NCBI RefSeq assembly: GCF_949296715.1
Contig: NZ_CASFQD010000041.1
Location: 1-62,693 of the forward strand
Origin: an uncultured Alistipes sp.
Lineage (GTDB): Bacteria > Bacteroidota > Bacteroidia > Bacteroidales > Rikenellaceae
Length of the DNA stretch: 62,693 nt
Direction of reading: 5' to 3'
The notes beneath the pieces are model-generated. The model was not told where the DNA came from. It saw only the letters and a list, made by a program, of their open reading frames with translations, and did not search any database. Made by a program: the position numbers and the translations under genes. Numbering within the stretch: the first letter of the stretch is position 1; the number at the start of each line of letters is the position of its first letter. Positions 22,708 to 32,005 of this stretch are shown here, in pieces.

Positions 22708-25590
22708 ATGATGCGAACCTTGACACTGGCCCTGGCGGTGTTCGCGTGCGCGGCCTGCACGCAACCCTCCGAACCGATCGGCTATGTCGATCCCTTCATC
22801 GGAACCGGATTCCACGGTCATACCTATCCCGGCGCCACGACGCCCTTCGGCATGGTGCAGCTCAGCCCCGACACGCGCTCGGGCGACTGGGACGCCTGCG
22901 CCGGCTACCACTACGACGATACGACGATCGACGGCTTCTCCCATACGCACCTGAGCGGTACGGGCTGCGCCGATCTGGCCGACATCCTTTTCTATCCCAC
23001 GCTGCGCACGGAGGTGGTGCGCGACGGGGAGTTCATCCATGAACCCTATGCCTTTACGCACCGCCGTGAGCGGGCTTCGTGCGGCTACTACGCCGTCGAA
23101 CTCTCCGACGACGGGCTGGAGGTCGAGCTGACGGCGACGCCCCGCACGGGCGTGCACCGCTACACGTTCCGCGGCGAGGGGCCGCGGCGCGTGGTCATCG
23201 ACCTGATGCACACGATCACCGAGGAGCGGATCGACCTGCGCGAACTGCGGCAGACGGCTGCCGACGAGATCGAGGGCATGCGCCGCACGCAGGGCTGGGT
23301 GGCCGACCAGTACGTCTACTTCTCGGCCCGCTTCTCGGAGCCCTTCACCGATGTCGAGCTGCTCGGCGACCGGCAGGCCGTCCTCACCTTCGCCCCGGAG
23401 GTCGGAACGCTCACCGTGGCGGTGGGCCTTTCGGCCGTCAGCGCGGAGAATGCCCGTGAGAACCGCCTGGCGGAGGTTCCCGAACTCGATTTCGACGCCG
23501 TGCACGCACGCGCCGAGGCGCTGTGGCGTGACGCCCTCTCGGACATCGTCGTCGAGGGCGGCACGCGCGACGAGCGCACGGTCTTCTATACGGCGCAGTA
23601 CCATGCGAAACTCACGCCCAACCTGATGAGCGACGTCAACGGCGACTACCGCCGCAGCGACGGCACCATCGGCCGTCTGCCCGCCGGCCGGGCCTACTAT
23701 TCGACCCTCTCGCTGTGGGACACCTTCCGGGCGTGGAACCCCCTGCAGACGCTTGTCGACACGACGCTCGTGAGCGACATGGTCCGCTCGATGCTCGACA
23801 TGTACGATGCGACGGGCGAGCTGCCGATCTGGCCCCTTTCGTCGGGCGAGACGCGCACGATGATCGGATACCACGCCGCGGCGGTCATCGCCGACGCCTG
23901 GATGAAGGGAATCCGGGACTTCGATGCGGAGCGGGCGCTCGACGCCATGGTGCGCTCGTCGAACTGCAACCGCAAGGGCTCGGAGTACTACGTCACCGAG
24001 GGGTACATCCCCTCGAACATTCTCCGCGAATCGGTCTCCTGCGCCCTCGAATACGCCTATGACGACTGGACCATCGCCCGCATGGCCGAGGCGCTGGGCC
24101 GCGAGGACCTGGCTGCGGAGTACTACGGCCGGGCGCTCAACTACGTCAACGTCTTCGACGGCTCGACCCGCTTCTTCCGCGGGCGGCAGCGCGACGGCAG
24201 CTGGTCGGAGCCCTTCGAGGAGTTCGTCGCCGGGCGCGACTACACCGAGGCCACGCCGTGGCAGTACCGCTTCTTCGCGCCGCACGACGTGAACGGCCTC
24301 GAACAGCTCTTCGGCGGCCGCGAGGCCTTCGTCCGGGAGCTCGACCGCCTCTTCACGCTCGAATCGCCGCACGAGGATGTCGGTCTGGTCGACATCACGG
24401 GCCTCATGGGCCAGTATGCCCACGGAAACGAGCCGAGCCACCACATGGCCTACCTCTACAGCTACGTCGGCATGCCGTGGAAGACGCAGGCTCTGACGCG
24501 CCGCCTGCTCGACGAGATGTACGCTCCGACGCCCGAGGGCATCATCGGCAACGAGGACTGCGGGCAGATGTCGGCCTGGTACATCTTCTCGTCGCTGGGC
24601 TTCTATCCCGTCTGCCCCGGCTCGAACCAGTTTGTCCTGACGGCGCCGCTCTTCGAGCGGGCCACCGTGCGCCTGGCCAACGGGCGGACGCTCACCGTCA
24701 CGGCCGACACGCCGCGCCGCAACCGCTATGTCGGTGCGGTGACGCTCAACGGCGAGCCGGTCGATGCGAACTTCATTACCTATGAACAGCTCATGGCGGG
24801 CGGCGAGCTGCACTTTAAGATGCTGCCCGAGGCGGACCTCACGCGCGGCACCTCGGCCGAGGCGCAGCCCTACTCGCTCACGCGCGGCGAGGCGGTCTCG
24901 ATCCCCTACACGACGCAGTCCGTAAGCCTCTTCACCGAGCCGGTCGACGTCGCGCTGGCGACGACGACGCCCGGGGCCGAAATCCGCTACACGCTCGACG
25001 GCTCGGAGCCCGATTCGCTCTCGGCCCTCTACGAGTCGCCGATCCGCGTGGAGCGCACGCTGACGCTCCGCGCCCGGGGCTTCAAGGCGGGTGCCGCCCC
25101 GAGCCGCACGATGACCCTGCAGGCCGAGAAGGCCGAGTTCCTGCCGGCGGCAGCCGCCGCGGCGGGTGAGCAGGGGGTAGCCTACACCTATTACGAGGGG
25201 ACCTTCGCGCGCGTGGCCGACATCGAGCGCTCGCACCCCGTCTCGCGCGGCGTGATGCCGTCACCGTCGATCGCCGAAGCGCCGCAGGAGGACCACTTCG
25301 CCTACATCTTCGAGGGGCTCGTGCGCATCCCGCAGCGGGGTGTCTGGGAGTTCTCGACGCGCAGCGACGACGGCAGCGTGCTGCTGATCGACGGCCACAA
25401 GGTCGTCGACAACGACACGTCGCATGCCGCCGTCACGGCCACGGGCCGCGTGGCCCTCGACGAGGGGCTGCACGCCTTCCGCCTGCTCTACTTCGAGGAT
25501 TACGAGGGGCAGGAGCTCTCCTGGGGCTGGAAGGCGCCCGGCGCGACGGAGTTTGCCCCGATTCCCGCGGAAAATCTCTTTGTAAAATAA
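22708..25590 (+). CDS. GH92 alpha-mannosidase lipoprotein with CHB_HEX-like and PA14-like C-terminal domains
   Basis: The product is 960 residues. The signal ends with two possible lipobox cysteines (VFAC14 and CAAC17). The GH92 core begins YVDPFIGTGFHGHTYPGAT (~26) and holds the family motifs GNEPSHHMAYLYSYVGMPWK (~573) and GNEDCGQMSAWY (~613), where the acidic residues and the calcium-dependent site lie. The enzymes remove alpha-mannose exo-wise with inversion. After the core come a chitobiase/hexosaminidase C-terminal-like beta domain (~745-815: ATTTPGAEIRYTLDGSEP) and a PA14-like domain (~825-955: WEFSTRSDDGSVLLIDGHKV), probably carbohydrate binding. It is the first gene of an operon reaching 33646. 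Linkage specificity cannot be read; the DCGQMSAWY form is typical of alpha-1,2 enzymes. Confidence 0.93.
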   Translation: MMRTLTLALAVFACAACTQPSEPIGYVDPFIGTGFHGHTYPGATTPFGMVQLSPDTRSGDWDACAGYHYDDTTIDGFSHTHLSGTGCADLADILFYPTLRTEVVRDGEFIHEPYAFTHRRERASCGYYAVELSDDGLEVELTATPRTGVHRYTFRGEGPRRVVIDLMHTITEERIDLRELRQTAADEIEGMRRTQGWVADQYVYFSARFSEPFTDVELLGDRQAVLTFAPEVGTLTVAVGLSAVSAENARENRLAEVPELDFDAVHARAEALWRDALSDIVVEGGTRDERTVFYTAQYHAKLTPNLMSDVNGDYRRSDGTIGRLPAGRAYYSTLSLWDTFRAWNPLQTLVDTTLVSDMVRSMLDMYDATGELPIWPLSSGETRTMIGYHAAAVIADAWMKGIRDFDAERALDAMVRSSNCNRKGSEYYVTEGYIPSNILRESVSCALEYAYDDWTIARMAEALGREDLAAEYYGRALNYVNVFDGSTRFFRGRQRDGSWSEPFEEFVAGRDYTEATPWQYRFFAPHDVNGLEQLFGGREAFVRELDRLFTLESPHEDVGLVDITGLMGQYAHGNEPSHHMAYLYSYVGMPWKTQALTRRLLDEMYAPTPEGIIGNEDCGQMSAWYIFSSLGFYPVCPGSNQFVLTAPLFERATVRLANGRTLTVTADTPRRNRYVGAVTLNGEPVDANFITYEQLMAGGELHFKMLPEADLTRGTSAEAQPYSLTRGEAVSIPYTTQSVSLFTEPVDVALATTTPGAEIRYTLDGSEPDSLSALYESPIRVERTLTLRARGFKAGAAPSRTMTLQAEKAEFLPAAAAAAGEQGVAYTYYEGTFARVADIERSHPVSRGVMPSPSIAEAPQEDHFAYIFEGLVRIPQRGVWEFSTRSDDGSVLLIDGHKVVDNDTSHAAVTATGRVALDEGLHAFRLLYFEDYEGQELSWGWKAPGATEFAPIPAENLFVK

Positions 25591-25718
25591 CGCTCTACGA
25601 AGCCCGGGGCCGTTCCCTGCCGGTGGACGGTCCGGATTTTTGGTGTGTGTGGTGCTCCGCAGCGATGCGGCAGCGGCGGGGTCGGTTCCCGGGCGACGCG
25701 GAAAAAAACTGCTACGGT

Positions 25719-26564
25719 ATGAAAAAACTCTTCTTTTTACTGATGCTCGCGGGAGCCGTCTCCTGCGGCAAGGCTCCGCAGGAGCTGACCGTCATGACGA
25801 TGAACATGCGTTACGACAACCCCGAGGACGGGGAGAACAACTGGCGTTTCCGCCGCGAGCGGGTCGGCGAACTGGTCCGCACGCAGCAGGTCGACCTGCT
25901 CGGCACGCAGGAGGTGCTCTCGAACCAGTACGACGACCTGCAGGCCCTGCTGCCCGGATACACCTCCGTGGGCGTGGGCCGCGAGGACGGCGCCCGCGCG
26001 GGCGAGTTCAATGCGATCTTCTTCCGCACGGAGCGCTTCGAACTGCTCGACTCGGGCACCTTCTGGTTGAGCGAGACGCCCGAGGTGGCTGGCTCGAAAG
26101 GGTGGGACGGCGCCTGCGAACGCATTGCCACGTGGGTCGTCCTGCGTGACGGAACGAACGGGCAGGAGCTGCTCTACATGAACACGCACCTCGACCATGT
26201 GGGCGAGACGGCGCGCCGTGAGGGCGTGACGCTGCTGCTTGAGCGCATCGCGTCGCTGCGCGGTGACCGTCCGGTGATTCTCACGGGCGACTTCAACGCC
26301 GAGCCGACCTCGACGGTCATTGCCCACGTGCTCGACGACGGCACGCTCCGCAGCGCCTGGAACGCCGCGCCGGTCCGTTACGGCGAGGGGTGGAGCTTTG
26401 CCGACTTCGGGCAGATTCCCGTCGGGGAGCGCCCGCTGATCGACTACATCTTCTTCGGCGGCGGCCTCGAGGCCGAAACCTGCACGATCCTGCCCGACAC
26501 GCTCGGCGGCGGCTACGTCTCCGACCATGCCCCCGTCAAGGCGCTGCTGCGCTATGCGGAATAA
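25719..26564 (+). CDS. Endonuclease/exonuclease/phosphatase-fold lipoprotein (phosphoesterase)
   Basis: The product is 281 residues from the ATG at 25719. The signal ends with VSCGK (Cys16), so it is a lipoprotein. The EEP active-site series is complete: MTMNMRYDN, GTQEVL (metal-binding Glu), NTHLDHVGETAR (His), GDFNAEPTS (Asp/Asn) and SDHAPV (catalytic His) near the end. The fold covers DNases, sphingomyelinases and inositol phosphatases; a secreted lipoprotein in a glycan locus suggests a phosphomono- or diesterase acting on glycan- or lipid-linked phosphate. A second member is encoded at 38773. The gap of 128 bases to GH92 has no promoter match. Confidence 0.85.
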   Translation: MKKLFFLLMLAGAVSCGKAPQELTVMTMNMRYDNPEDGENNWRFRRERVGELVRTQQVDLLGTQEVLSNQYDDLQALLPGYTSVGVGREDGARAGEFNAIFFRTERFELLDSGTFWLSETPEVAGSKGWDGACERIATWVVLRDGTNGQELLYMNTHLDHVGETARREGVTLLLERIASLRGDRPVILTGDFNAEPTSTVIAHVLDDGTLRSAWNAAPVRYGEGWSFADFGQIPVGERPLIDYIFFGGGLEAETCTILPDTLGGGYVSDHAPVKALLRYAE

Positions 26565-26595
26565 TACGAAACCGAACGACTAACCGAGTTATGCC

Positions 26596-28539
26596 ATGAA
26601 ACTGATGCTGAAAACCGGATTGCTGCTTGCATTCCTGTCACTGTGCGGCGCGGTCGCCGCGCAGCCTCCCGTGCTGATCCATTCGCACAACGACTACACG
26701 CGCACGATGCCCTTCTACCAGGCCTATGCGCAGCAGGTCTCGTCGATCGAGGCCGATGTCTTCCTCCGCGACGGGGTGCTCCTCGTGGGCCACGACGTCG
26801 AGGACCTTGTCTCCGATATGACCTTCGAGGCTCTTTACGTCGAGCCGCTCGTGACGCTCTTCGCCCGCAACGGCGGCCGCGCGTGGAAGGATTCCGACCA
26901 GCGGCTGCAGCTGATGGTCGAGCTGAAGTCCGAGACCGAACCGACCTTGCAGGCCGTCGTTGCGCTGCTGCAGCGCTGGCCCGAGGTCTTCGACCCGGCG
27001 GTGAACCCCGAGGCGGTGCGCGTTACGGTGACGGGCCGCGTGCCCGAACCGGCCGATTTCGACCGATACCCCGCCTTCGTCCGCTTCGACGGGGCGTGGG
27101 ATGCGGACTACACGCCCGCGCAGCTCGAGCGCATTGCCCTCGTGAGCGCCAATTTCCGTGACTTCTCGAACTGGAACGGCAAGGGTTCGATCATCCCCGC
27201 GGAGCTGGCGCGTGTCGAGGAGGTGATCGACCGGGCCCATGCGTGGGAGAAGCCCGTGCGCTTCTGGGGCGCTCCCGAGGGCACGACCGTCTACTACACC
27301 TTCTACAACCTGGGTATCGACTACATCAATACGGACCATCCGGAGACGTGTGCCGCCTTCTTCAGCGACTTCGGCAACAAGAACTTCTGCATCGGCGAGC
27401 ACCGCGACGCGGCGTCGGGCGTGACGGGCACGAAGCGCCTGGACAAGGCGACGCGCGACTTCAGCGGCTTCCAGAACGACAAACTCCAGCTCTCGAAAGG
27501 GGTTGACATCTACACGCCGACCTACCGCAACGACGGCGGCGAAGGGGTGATCCGCAACGTGATCTTCCTGATCGGCGACGGCATGGGCCTTCCGCAGATC
27601 GTCGCCGGCGCCTACGCCAACAAGGGGCTGACGACGCTCCAGATGAAGCACATCGGCCTGCAGCGCAACAATGCGCTCGATGCCTTCACGACCGACTCGG
27701 CGGCGGGCGGCAGCGCCCTGGCCACGGGCGAGCGCCACAACAACCGCCACATCGCCATGAGCGCCGACGGCAAGCCCTATCCGTCGCTCTCGGACTTCTT
27801 CGGTGACGAAGGCTGCGCCGTGGGCGTGCTGACGCTCGGCAACGCCGTGGATGCCACGCCGACGGCCTTCTACGGCCACTCGGTCGAGCGCGACAACTCG
27901 GACGAGCTGACGCGCTGCCTGCTCGATGCGAAGATCGACCTGCTCTGCGGCAGCGGCATCCGCCAGTTCACCGAGCGCGGCGACGGCGTGGACCTCGTGA
28001 AGGAGCTCTCCGGCAAATACCGCTTCGTGCGCTCGATCGACGAGATCAACGACCGCAAGGGCAAGGTGATCTGCATTGACGAGCGGATGGACGACGCGGC
28101 CGAGGAGGCAAACCTCTCGCTGCTGGCCGACGCCACGCGCGAGGCGATCGCCAAGCTCCGCGAGCGCGGCGGCGAGGGCTTCTTCCTCATGGTCGAGGGG
28201 GCCAAGATCGACTATGCGGGCCACTCGCGCTGCCTGCCCGGCTCGATCATCGAGATGCTGAGCTTCGACCAGGCCGTGGCCGAGGCGCTGCGCTTCGCCG
28301 ACTCGAACGGCGAGACGCTCGTCATCGTGACGGCCGACCACGAGACGGGCGGCCTGACGGTGCTCGACGGCGACGAGCGCACGGGCCGTGTCATGGGGTG
28401 CTACGTCTCGGACGACCACTCGCCCGCGATGCTTCCCGTCTTCGCCTACGGACCCGGCGCCGACCGTTTCTGCGGCGCCTACCTCAATACGGAGATCGCG
28501 CGCCGCATCAAGGCGCTCTATAACGAACGGAAGAAGTGA
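26596..28539 (+). CDS. Fusion of a PLC/GDPD-like phosphodiesterase and an alkaline phosphatase
   Basis: The product is 647 residues with a signal peptide (GAVAAQ). The N-terminal domain (~22-270) is a PLC-like TIM barrel: HSHNDYTRTMPFYQAYAQQV, then SIEADVFLRDGVLLVGHD, where two His and the acidic E-x-D form the usual metal/acid-base site; it resembles the AIM6-type phosphodiesterases. The C-terminal domain (~315-640) is alkaline phosphatase: FLIGDGMGLPQ (metal), TDSAAGGSALATG (nucleophile Ser), VEGAKIDYAGHS and TADHETGGL (metal His). A diesterase followed by a monoesterase in one chain could free inorganic phosphate from a phosphodiester in two steps. It is periplasmic by prediction. The start at 26596 is used because ATG at 26591 is out of frame and closes at once. 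Confidence 0.88.
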   Translation: MKLMLKTGLLLAFLSLCGAVAAQPPVLIHSHNDYTRTMPFYQAYAQQVSSIEADVFLRDGVLLVGHDVEDLVSDMTFEALYVEPLVTLFARNGGRAWKDSDQRLQLMVELKSETEPTLQAVVALLQRWPEVFDPAVNPEAVRVTVTGRVPEPADFDRYPAFVRFDGAWDADYTPAQLERIALVSANFRDFSNWNGKGSIIPAELARVEEVIDRAHAWEKPVRFWGAPEGTTVYYTFYNLGIDYINTDHPETCAAFFSDFGNKNFCIGEHRDAASGVTGTKRLDKATRDFSGFQNDKLQLSKGVDIYTPTYRNDGGEGVIRNVIFLIGDGMGLPQIVAGAYANKGLTTLQMKHIGLQRNNALDAFTTDSAAGGSALATGERHNNRHIAMSADGKPYPSLSDFFGDEGCAVGVLTLGNAVDATPTAFYGHSVERDNSDELTRCLLDAKIDLLCGSGIRQFTERGDGVDLVKELSGKYRFVRSIDEINDRKGKVICIDERMDDAAEEANLSLLADATREAIAKLRERGGEGFFLMVEGAKIDYAGHSRCLPGSIIEMLSFDQAVAEALRFADSNGETLVIVTADHETGGLTVLDGDERTGRVMGCYVSDDHSPAMLPVFAYGPGADRFCGAYLNTEIARRIKALYNERKK

Positions 28540-28544
28540 CGGTC

Positions 28545-30152
28545 ATGATACGCAGCGTGATCACGGCGCTCGCGGCCCTCGGCATCGCCTGCGCGGCCTC
28601 CGCGCAGGGGCTGATGTCGGGTCCCTACGAGCTTCCGTACAAGAATACCTACGTCAAGGAGGTCTTCGTGGCCGAAAACGAGTTCCGCAACGCCACGCCG
28701 GAGCGGATCGAGCCGCGTTCGTTCGACGAGGCGCGCCGGATTCTTCCCGCCCCCTTCTGGGAGGGGCACGAGCGCGAGATCGAGATGTACTGGCATGCCT
28801 GGCGCATCGCCGTGGGCAACATCCGCCAGCCGGCCGAGGGGTCGGGATTCGTCTCGCCCTACCTCGACATTGCCTACAACGGCAACATCTTCATGTGGGA
28901 CGCCTCGTTCATGATGATGTTCGCCCGCTACGGCTACCGCTTCTTCCCCTTCCAGCGGACGCTCGACAACTTCTACGCCAAGCAGCATCCCGACGGCTTC
29001 ATCTGCCGCGAGATACGGGCCGACGGTTCGGACTGTTTCGAACGCTACGACCCCACGTCGACGGGGCCCGACCTGCTGCCGTGGGTCGAGCTGGCCTACT
29101 ACCGCCAGTACGGCGATCTGGAGCGCCTGCACCGGGTCTTCCCGGCGCTGTGCGCCTATGCCAAGTGGTGGAAACTCAACCGCACGTGGCCCAACGGCAC
29201 CTACTGGTCGAGCGGCTGGGGCACGGGCATGGACAACATGCCGCGCGTGAAGGAGGAGTACAACCAGATCTTCTCGAACGGCCACATGGAGTGGCTCGAC
29301 ACGAACCTGCAACAGATGCTCGTCAACGAGTCGCTGCTCCAGATCGGCTTCTACATCGAGCGCTGGCAGGAGATCGAGGAGGTCGAGGACGAAAACCGCT
29401 TTCTGCGCCGCCACATCAACGAGTGCATGTGGGATGACGGGGAGGGCTTCCTCTTCGACCGCCAGGCCGACGGGTCGCTCGGCACGGCAAAGGGGGTCTA
29501 CGCCTACTGGGCGTTGCAGACCGACGTGCTCGACCGCGAGCGGCTGGACCGGCTGGTCGCCCACCTGTGCGATACGGCGGAGTTCGACCGCCCGCACCGC
29601 GTACCGTCGCTGGCGGCCGACCACCGCAAGTACAACGCCCTGGGCCGCTACTGGCAGGGGGGCGTGTGGCCCGGCACGAACTACATGATTATCGACGGAC
29701 TCTGGCGCAACGGCTACCGTGCCGAGGCGCAGCAGATCGCCGAGAACCACTACGCCGCGGTCTTCGAGGTGTGGAAGAAGACCGGGACCTTCTGGGAGTA
29801 CTACGCCCCGGAGCGGATCGAGCCCGGCTTCATGGCCCGCAAGGATTTTGTCGGCTGGACCGGCCTGCCGCCCATTGCGGTCTTCATCGAGTACATCCTC
29901 GGCATCCAGTCCGACTATTCGGAGAACCGCATCGAGTGGCACGTCTCCAGGACGGAGGCGCACGGCATCGAGCGCTATCCGTTCGGCCCCGAGGGGGTTG
30001 TGACACTGAAGGCCGCCGCTCGGCGCTCGGCGGACGCCGTACCCGAGGTGAGCGTCGAGACCGATGTGCCGTTCGACCTGACGGTGACGTGGGGCGACGG
30101 CCGGAGCAGTACGGTGCACGTCGCACAGAGCGGACGTGTGAAGTTGAACTAA
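28545..30152 (+). CDS. MGH1/GH63-like glycoside hydrolase, secreted
   Basis: The product is 535 residues with a signal peptide (IACAASAQG). It shows the (alpha/alpha)6 barrel pattern of GH63, GH37 and mannosylglycerate hydrolase: FMWDASFMMMFARYGYRFF, then TYWSSGWGTGMDNMPR and the C-terminal core YWQGGVWPGTNYMIIDGL with GTFWEYYAPE, in which the acidic residues near WDAS, GWGTGMD and WEYYAPE are candidates for catalysis. Substrate is probably an alpha-gluco or alpha-manno linkage; the sequence does not decide. I chose ATG 28545, 5 bases after the previous stop, over GTG 28536, which overlaps it. Same operon. Confidence 0.8.
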   Translation: MIRSVITALAALGIACAASAQGLMSGPYELPYKNTYVKEVFVAENEFRNATPERIEPRSFDEARRILPAPFWEGHEREIEMYWHAWRIAVGNIRQPAEGSGFVSPYLDIAYNGNIFMWDASFMMMFARYGYRFFPFQRTLDNFYAKQHPDGFICREIRADGSDCFERYDPTSTGPDLLPWVELAYYRQYGDLERLHRVFPALCAYAKWWKLNRTWPNGTYWSSGWGTGMDNMPRVKEEYNQIFSNGHMEWLDTNLQQMLVNESLLQIGFYIERWQEIEEVEDENRFLRRHINECMWDDGEGFLFDRQADGSLGTAKGVYAYWALQTDVLDRERLDRLVAHLCDTAEFDRPHRVPSLAADHRKYNALGRYWQGGVWPGTNYMIIDGLWRNGYRAEAQQIAENHYAAVFEVWKKTGTFWEYYAPERIEPGFMARKDFVGWTGLPPIAVFIEYILGIQSDYSENRIEWHVSRTEAHGIERYPFGPEGVVTLKAAARRSADAVPEVSVETDVPFDLTVTWGDGRSSTVHVAQSGRVKLN

Positions 30153-30167
30153 AACGGAATGACCGAT

Positions 30168-31184
30168 ATGAAAAGATGGATTCTGGCGGCCTGCGCCCTC
30201 GCTTTCGGGGGGCTGGGCCTGATCCGGGCGCAGCAGCCCGTGCTGCGCTTCGGCGATGACGGGACTTTCAAGATCGCACAGTTTACGGACATGCACCTCG
30301 ATCCTTCGAAGCCCCGGCGGCTGGCCGAGGCCGAGAAGACCTTTGCGCGGCTCGACCGCGTGCTGGCGCTCGAGCGGCCCGATCTGGTCGTCTTCACGGG
30401 CGACGTGGTGACGGGACCTCCCGCCGAAGGGATGTGGCGGCGCCTGCTCGACACGATGACGGCGCGCCGCGTGCCCTTCTGCGTGGTGCTGGGCAACCAC
30501 GACCACGAACAGGACCTCACGCGGGCGCAGATCGCGCGTCTGGTGACCTCCTGCCGCGGGAGCCTCAATACGCTCAACGATGCCGGCGAGCTGGCCGACC
30601 GCGAGCTGGTGGTGCTCGGGCGCGATTCGCAGCAGCCCGCGCTCGTGCTCTACTGCCTCGATTCGCACGACTACTCGACCGTCGAAGGGGTCGACGGCTA
30701 CGGCTGGTTCACGCCCGCGCAGGTGGCGTGGCTGCGTGACTGCTGCACGGCCCGCACGGCCGCGAACGGCGGGCAGGCGGTGCCGTCGCTGGCCTTCTTC
30801 CACATCGTGCTGCACGAGTACCTTGCGGCGTGGCGCAATCCCGACGCGACCCACATCGGCCGGGCGGCCGAGGAGGAGTGCCCCGGGGCGCTCAACACGG
30901 GCATGTTCGCCGCGATGGTCGAGACGGGCAGCGTCATGGGTACGTTCGTCGGGCACGACCACGACATCGACTACATGGTGGCCGACAAGGGCGTCTGCCT
31001 CGGATACGGCCGCTACTCGGGCGACAATACGACCTACAACGACCTGCGTCCCGGCGTGCGTCTGCTGGTGCTGACGGAGGGCGAGCGGGGCTTCGAAACC
31101 TGGATTCGCGAGGACGACGGCCGCATGGTCGACCACGCACGCTTCCAGCATGGTGAAATCACGGAAATAGCGGTGGAACGATGA
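30168..31184 (+). CDS. Secreted metallophosphoesterase
   Basis: The product is 338 residues from ATG 30168 (an ATG at 30159 in frame is the alternative). The signal peptide ends near LIRAQQ. The calcineurin-like set is complete: FTDMHLD (D-x-H), FTGDVV (GD), LGNHDHEQD (GNHD), FFHIVLHEY (His) and VGHDHDIDY (GHxH-like). It resembles the PAP16/ Icc-type secreted phosphatases that remove phosphate monoesters with two metal ions. It is the third phosphoesterase family in the operon after EEP and PLC-AlkP. Its stop overlaps the start of the ROK gene by four bases. Confidence 0.88.
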   Translation: MKRWILAACALAFGGLGLIRAQQPVLRFGDDGTFKIAQFTDMHLDPSKPRRLAEAEKTFARLDRVLALERPDLVVFTGDVVTGPPAEGMWRRLLDTMTARRVPFCVVLGNHDHEQDLTRAQIARLVTSCRGSLNTLNDAGELADRELVVLGRDSQQPALVLYCLDSHDYSTVEGVDGYGWFTPAQVAWLRDCCTARTAANGGQAVPSLAFFHIVLHEYLAAWRNPDATHIGRAAEEECPGALNTGMFAAMVETGSVMGTFVGHDHDIDYMVADKGVCLGYGRYSGDNTTYNDLRPGVRLLVLTEGERGFETWIREDDGRMVDHARFQHGEITEIAVER

Positions 31185-32002
31185 GAATAGGAGTGGATTT
31201 GGGCGGAACGAACGTGCGGGTCGGCCAGGTTGTCGACGGCCGGATCGTGCGTTTGCTCTCCGAGCCCTGCAAGTCGGACCGTCCCGAAGAGGAGGTCCTC
31301 GAACATATCGCGTCGCTCGTCGGCGCGCTCATGACGCCCGAGGTCGAGTGCATCGGCATCGGCGTCCCCTCGGTCGTCGATGCCGCGCGCGGCATCGTCT
31401 ACGACGTCGTGGGCATCCCCTCGTGGCGGGAGGTGCACCTCAAGGAGCGCTTCGAGGAGCGTTTCGGTGTGCCCGTCTCGGTGAACAACGACTGCAACTG
31501 CTTCGCGCTGGGCGTCTGCCACTTCGGTGAGGCGCACGGCTACCGCGACGTGGTCTGCATCGCCCTCGGTACGGGCGTGGGCGCCGGCGTGGTGATCGAC
31601 GGCAAACTCTACTGCGGCCACAATACGGGCGCCGGCGAGATCGGCGGCATCCCCTATCTGGACCGCGACTACGAATACTATTGCAGCAGCCGCTTCTTCG
31701 TCGGGCGCGGCACGACCGGAAAACAGGCCTTCGAACGGGCCGCGGCGGGCGATCCCCGCGCGCTGGCGCTGTGGCGCGAATTCGGCGTGCACGTGGGCAA
31801 CCTGGTCATGCTGGCCCTCTATGCCTACGACCCGCAGGCGATCGTCTTCGGCGGCAGCATCGCCCATGCCTTCGACTTCTTCAGCGAAGCCATGTACGAG
31901 CAGATCAAGCACTTCCCCTATGCGAAGACGGCCCAGAGCCTGCATATCTGCTGCTCGCGCATCGAACATGTCGGACTTTTGGGGGCTTCGGCCTGTGAAT
32001 AG
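31181..32002 (+). CDS. ROK-family sugar kinase
   Basis: The product is 273 residues, short for the family because it lacks the N-terminal DNA-binding part: a kinase and not a regulator. The phosphate-binding DLGGTNVRVGQV, sugar-binding VNNDCNCFALG (the catalytic Asp of N-N-D) and ATP-binding ALGTGVGAGVVIDG are seen, as is HNTGAGEIG. The usual zinc cluster CxCGxxGC is replaced by a segment with a single Cys (DYEYYCSS). Cytoplasmic. It overlaps the previous stop (ATGA). It probably phosphorylates a hexose or HexNAc released by the operon enzymes; GlcNAc from the GH20 that follows is one option. Confidence 0.87.
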   Translation: MRIGVDLGGTNVRVGQVVDGRIVRLLSEPCKSDRPEEEVLEHIASLVGALMTPEVECIGIGVPSVVDAARGIVYDVVGIPSWREVHLKERFEERFGVPVSVNNDCNCFALGVCHFGEAHGYRDVVCIALGTGVGAGVVIDGKLYCGHNTGAGEIGGIPYLDRDYEYYCSSRFFVGRGTTGKQAFERAAAGDPRALALWREFGVHVGNLVMLALYAYDPQAIVFGGSIAHAFDFFSEAMYEQIKHFPYAKTAQSLHICCSRIEHVGLLGASACE

Positions 32003-32005
32003 CCT

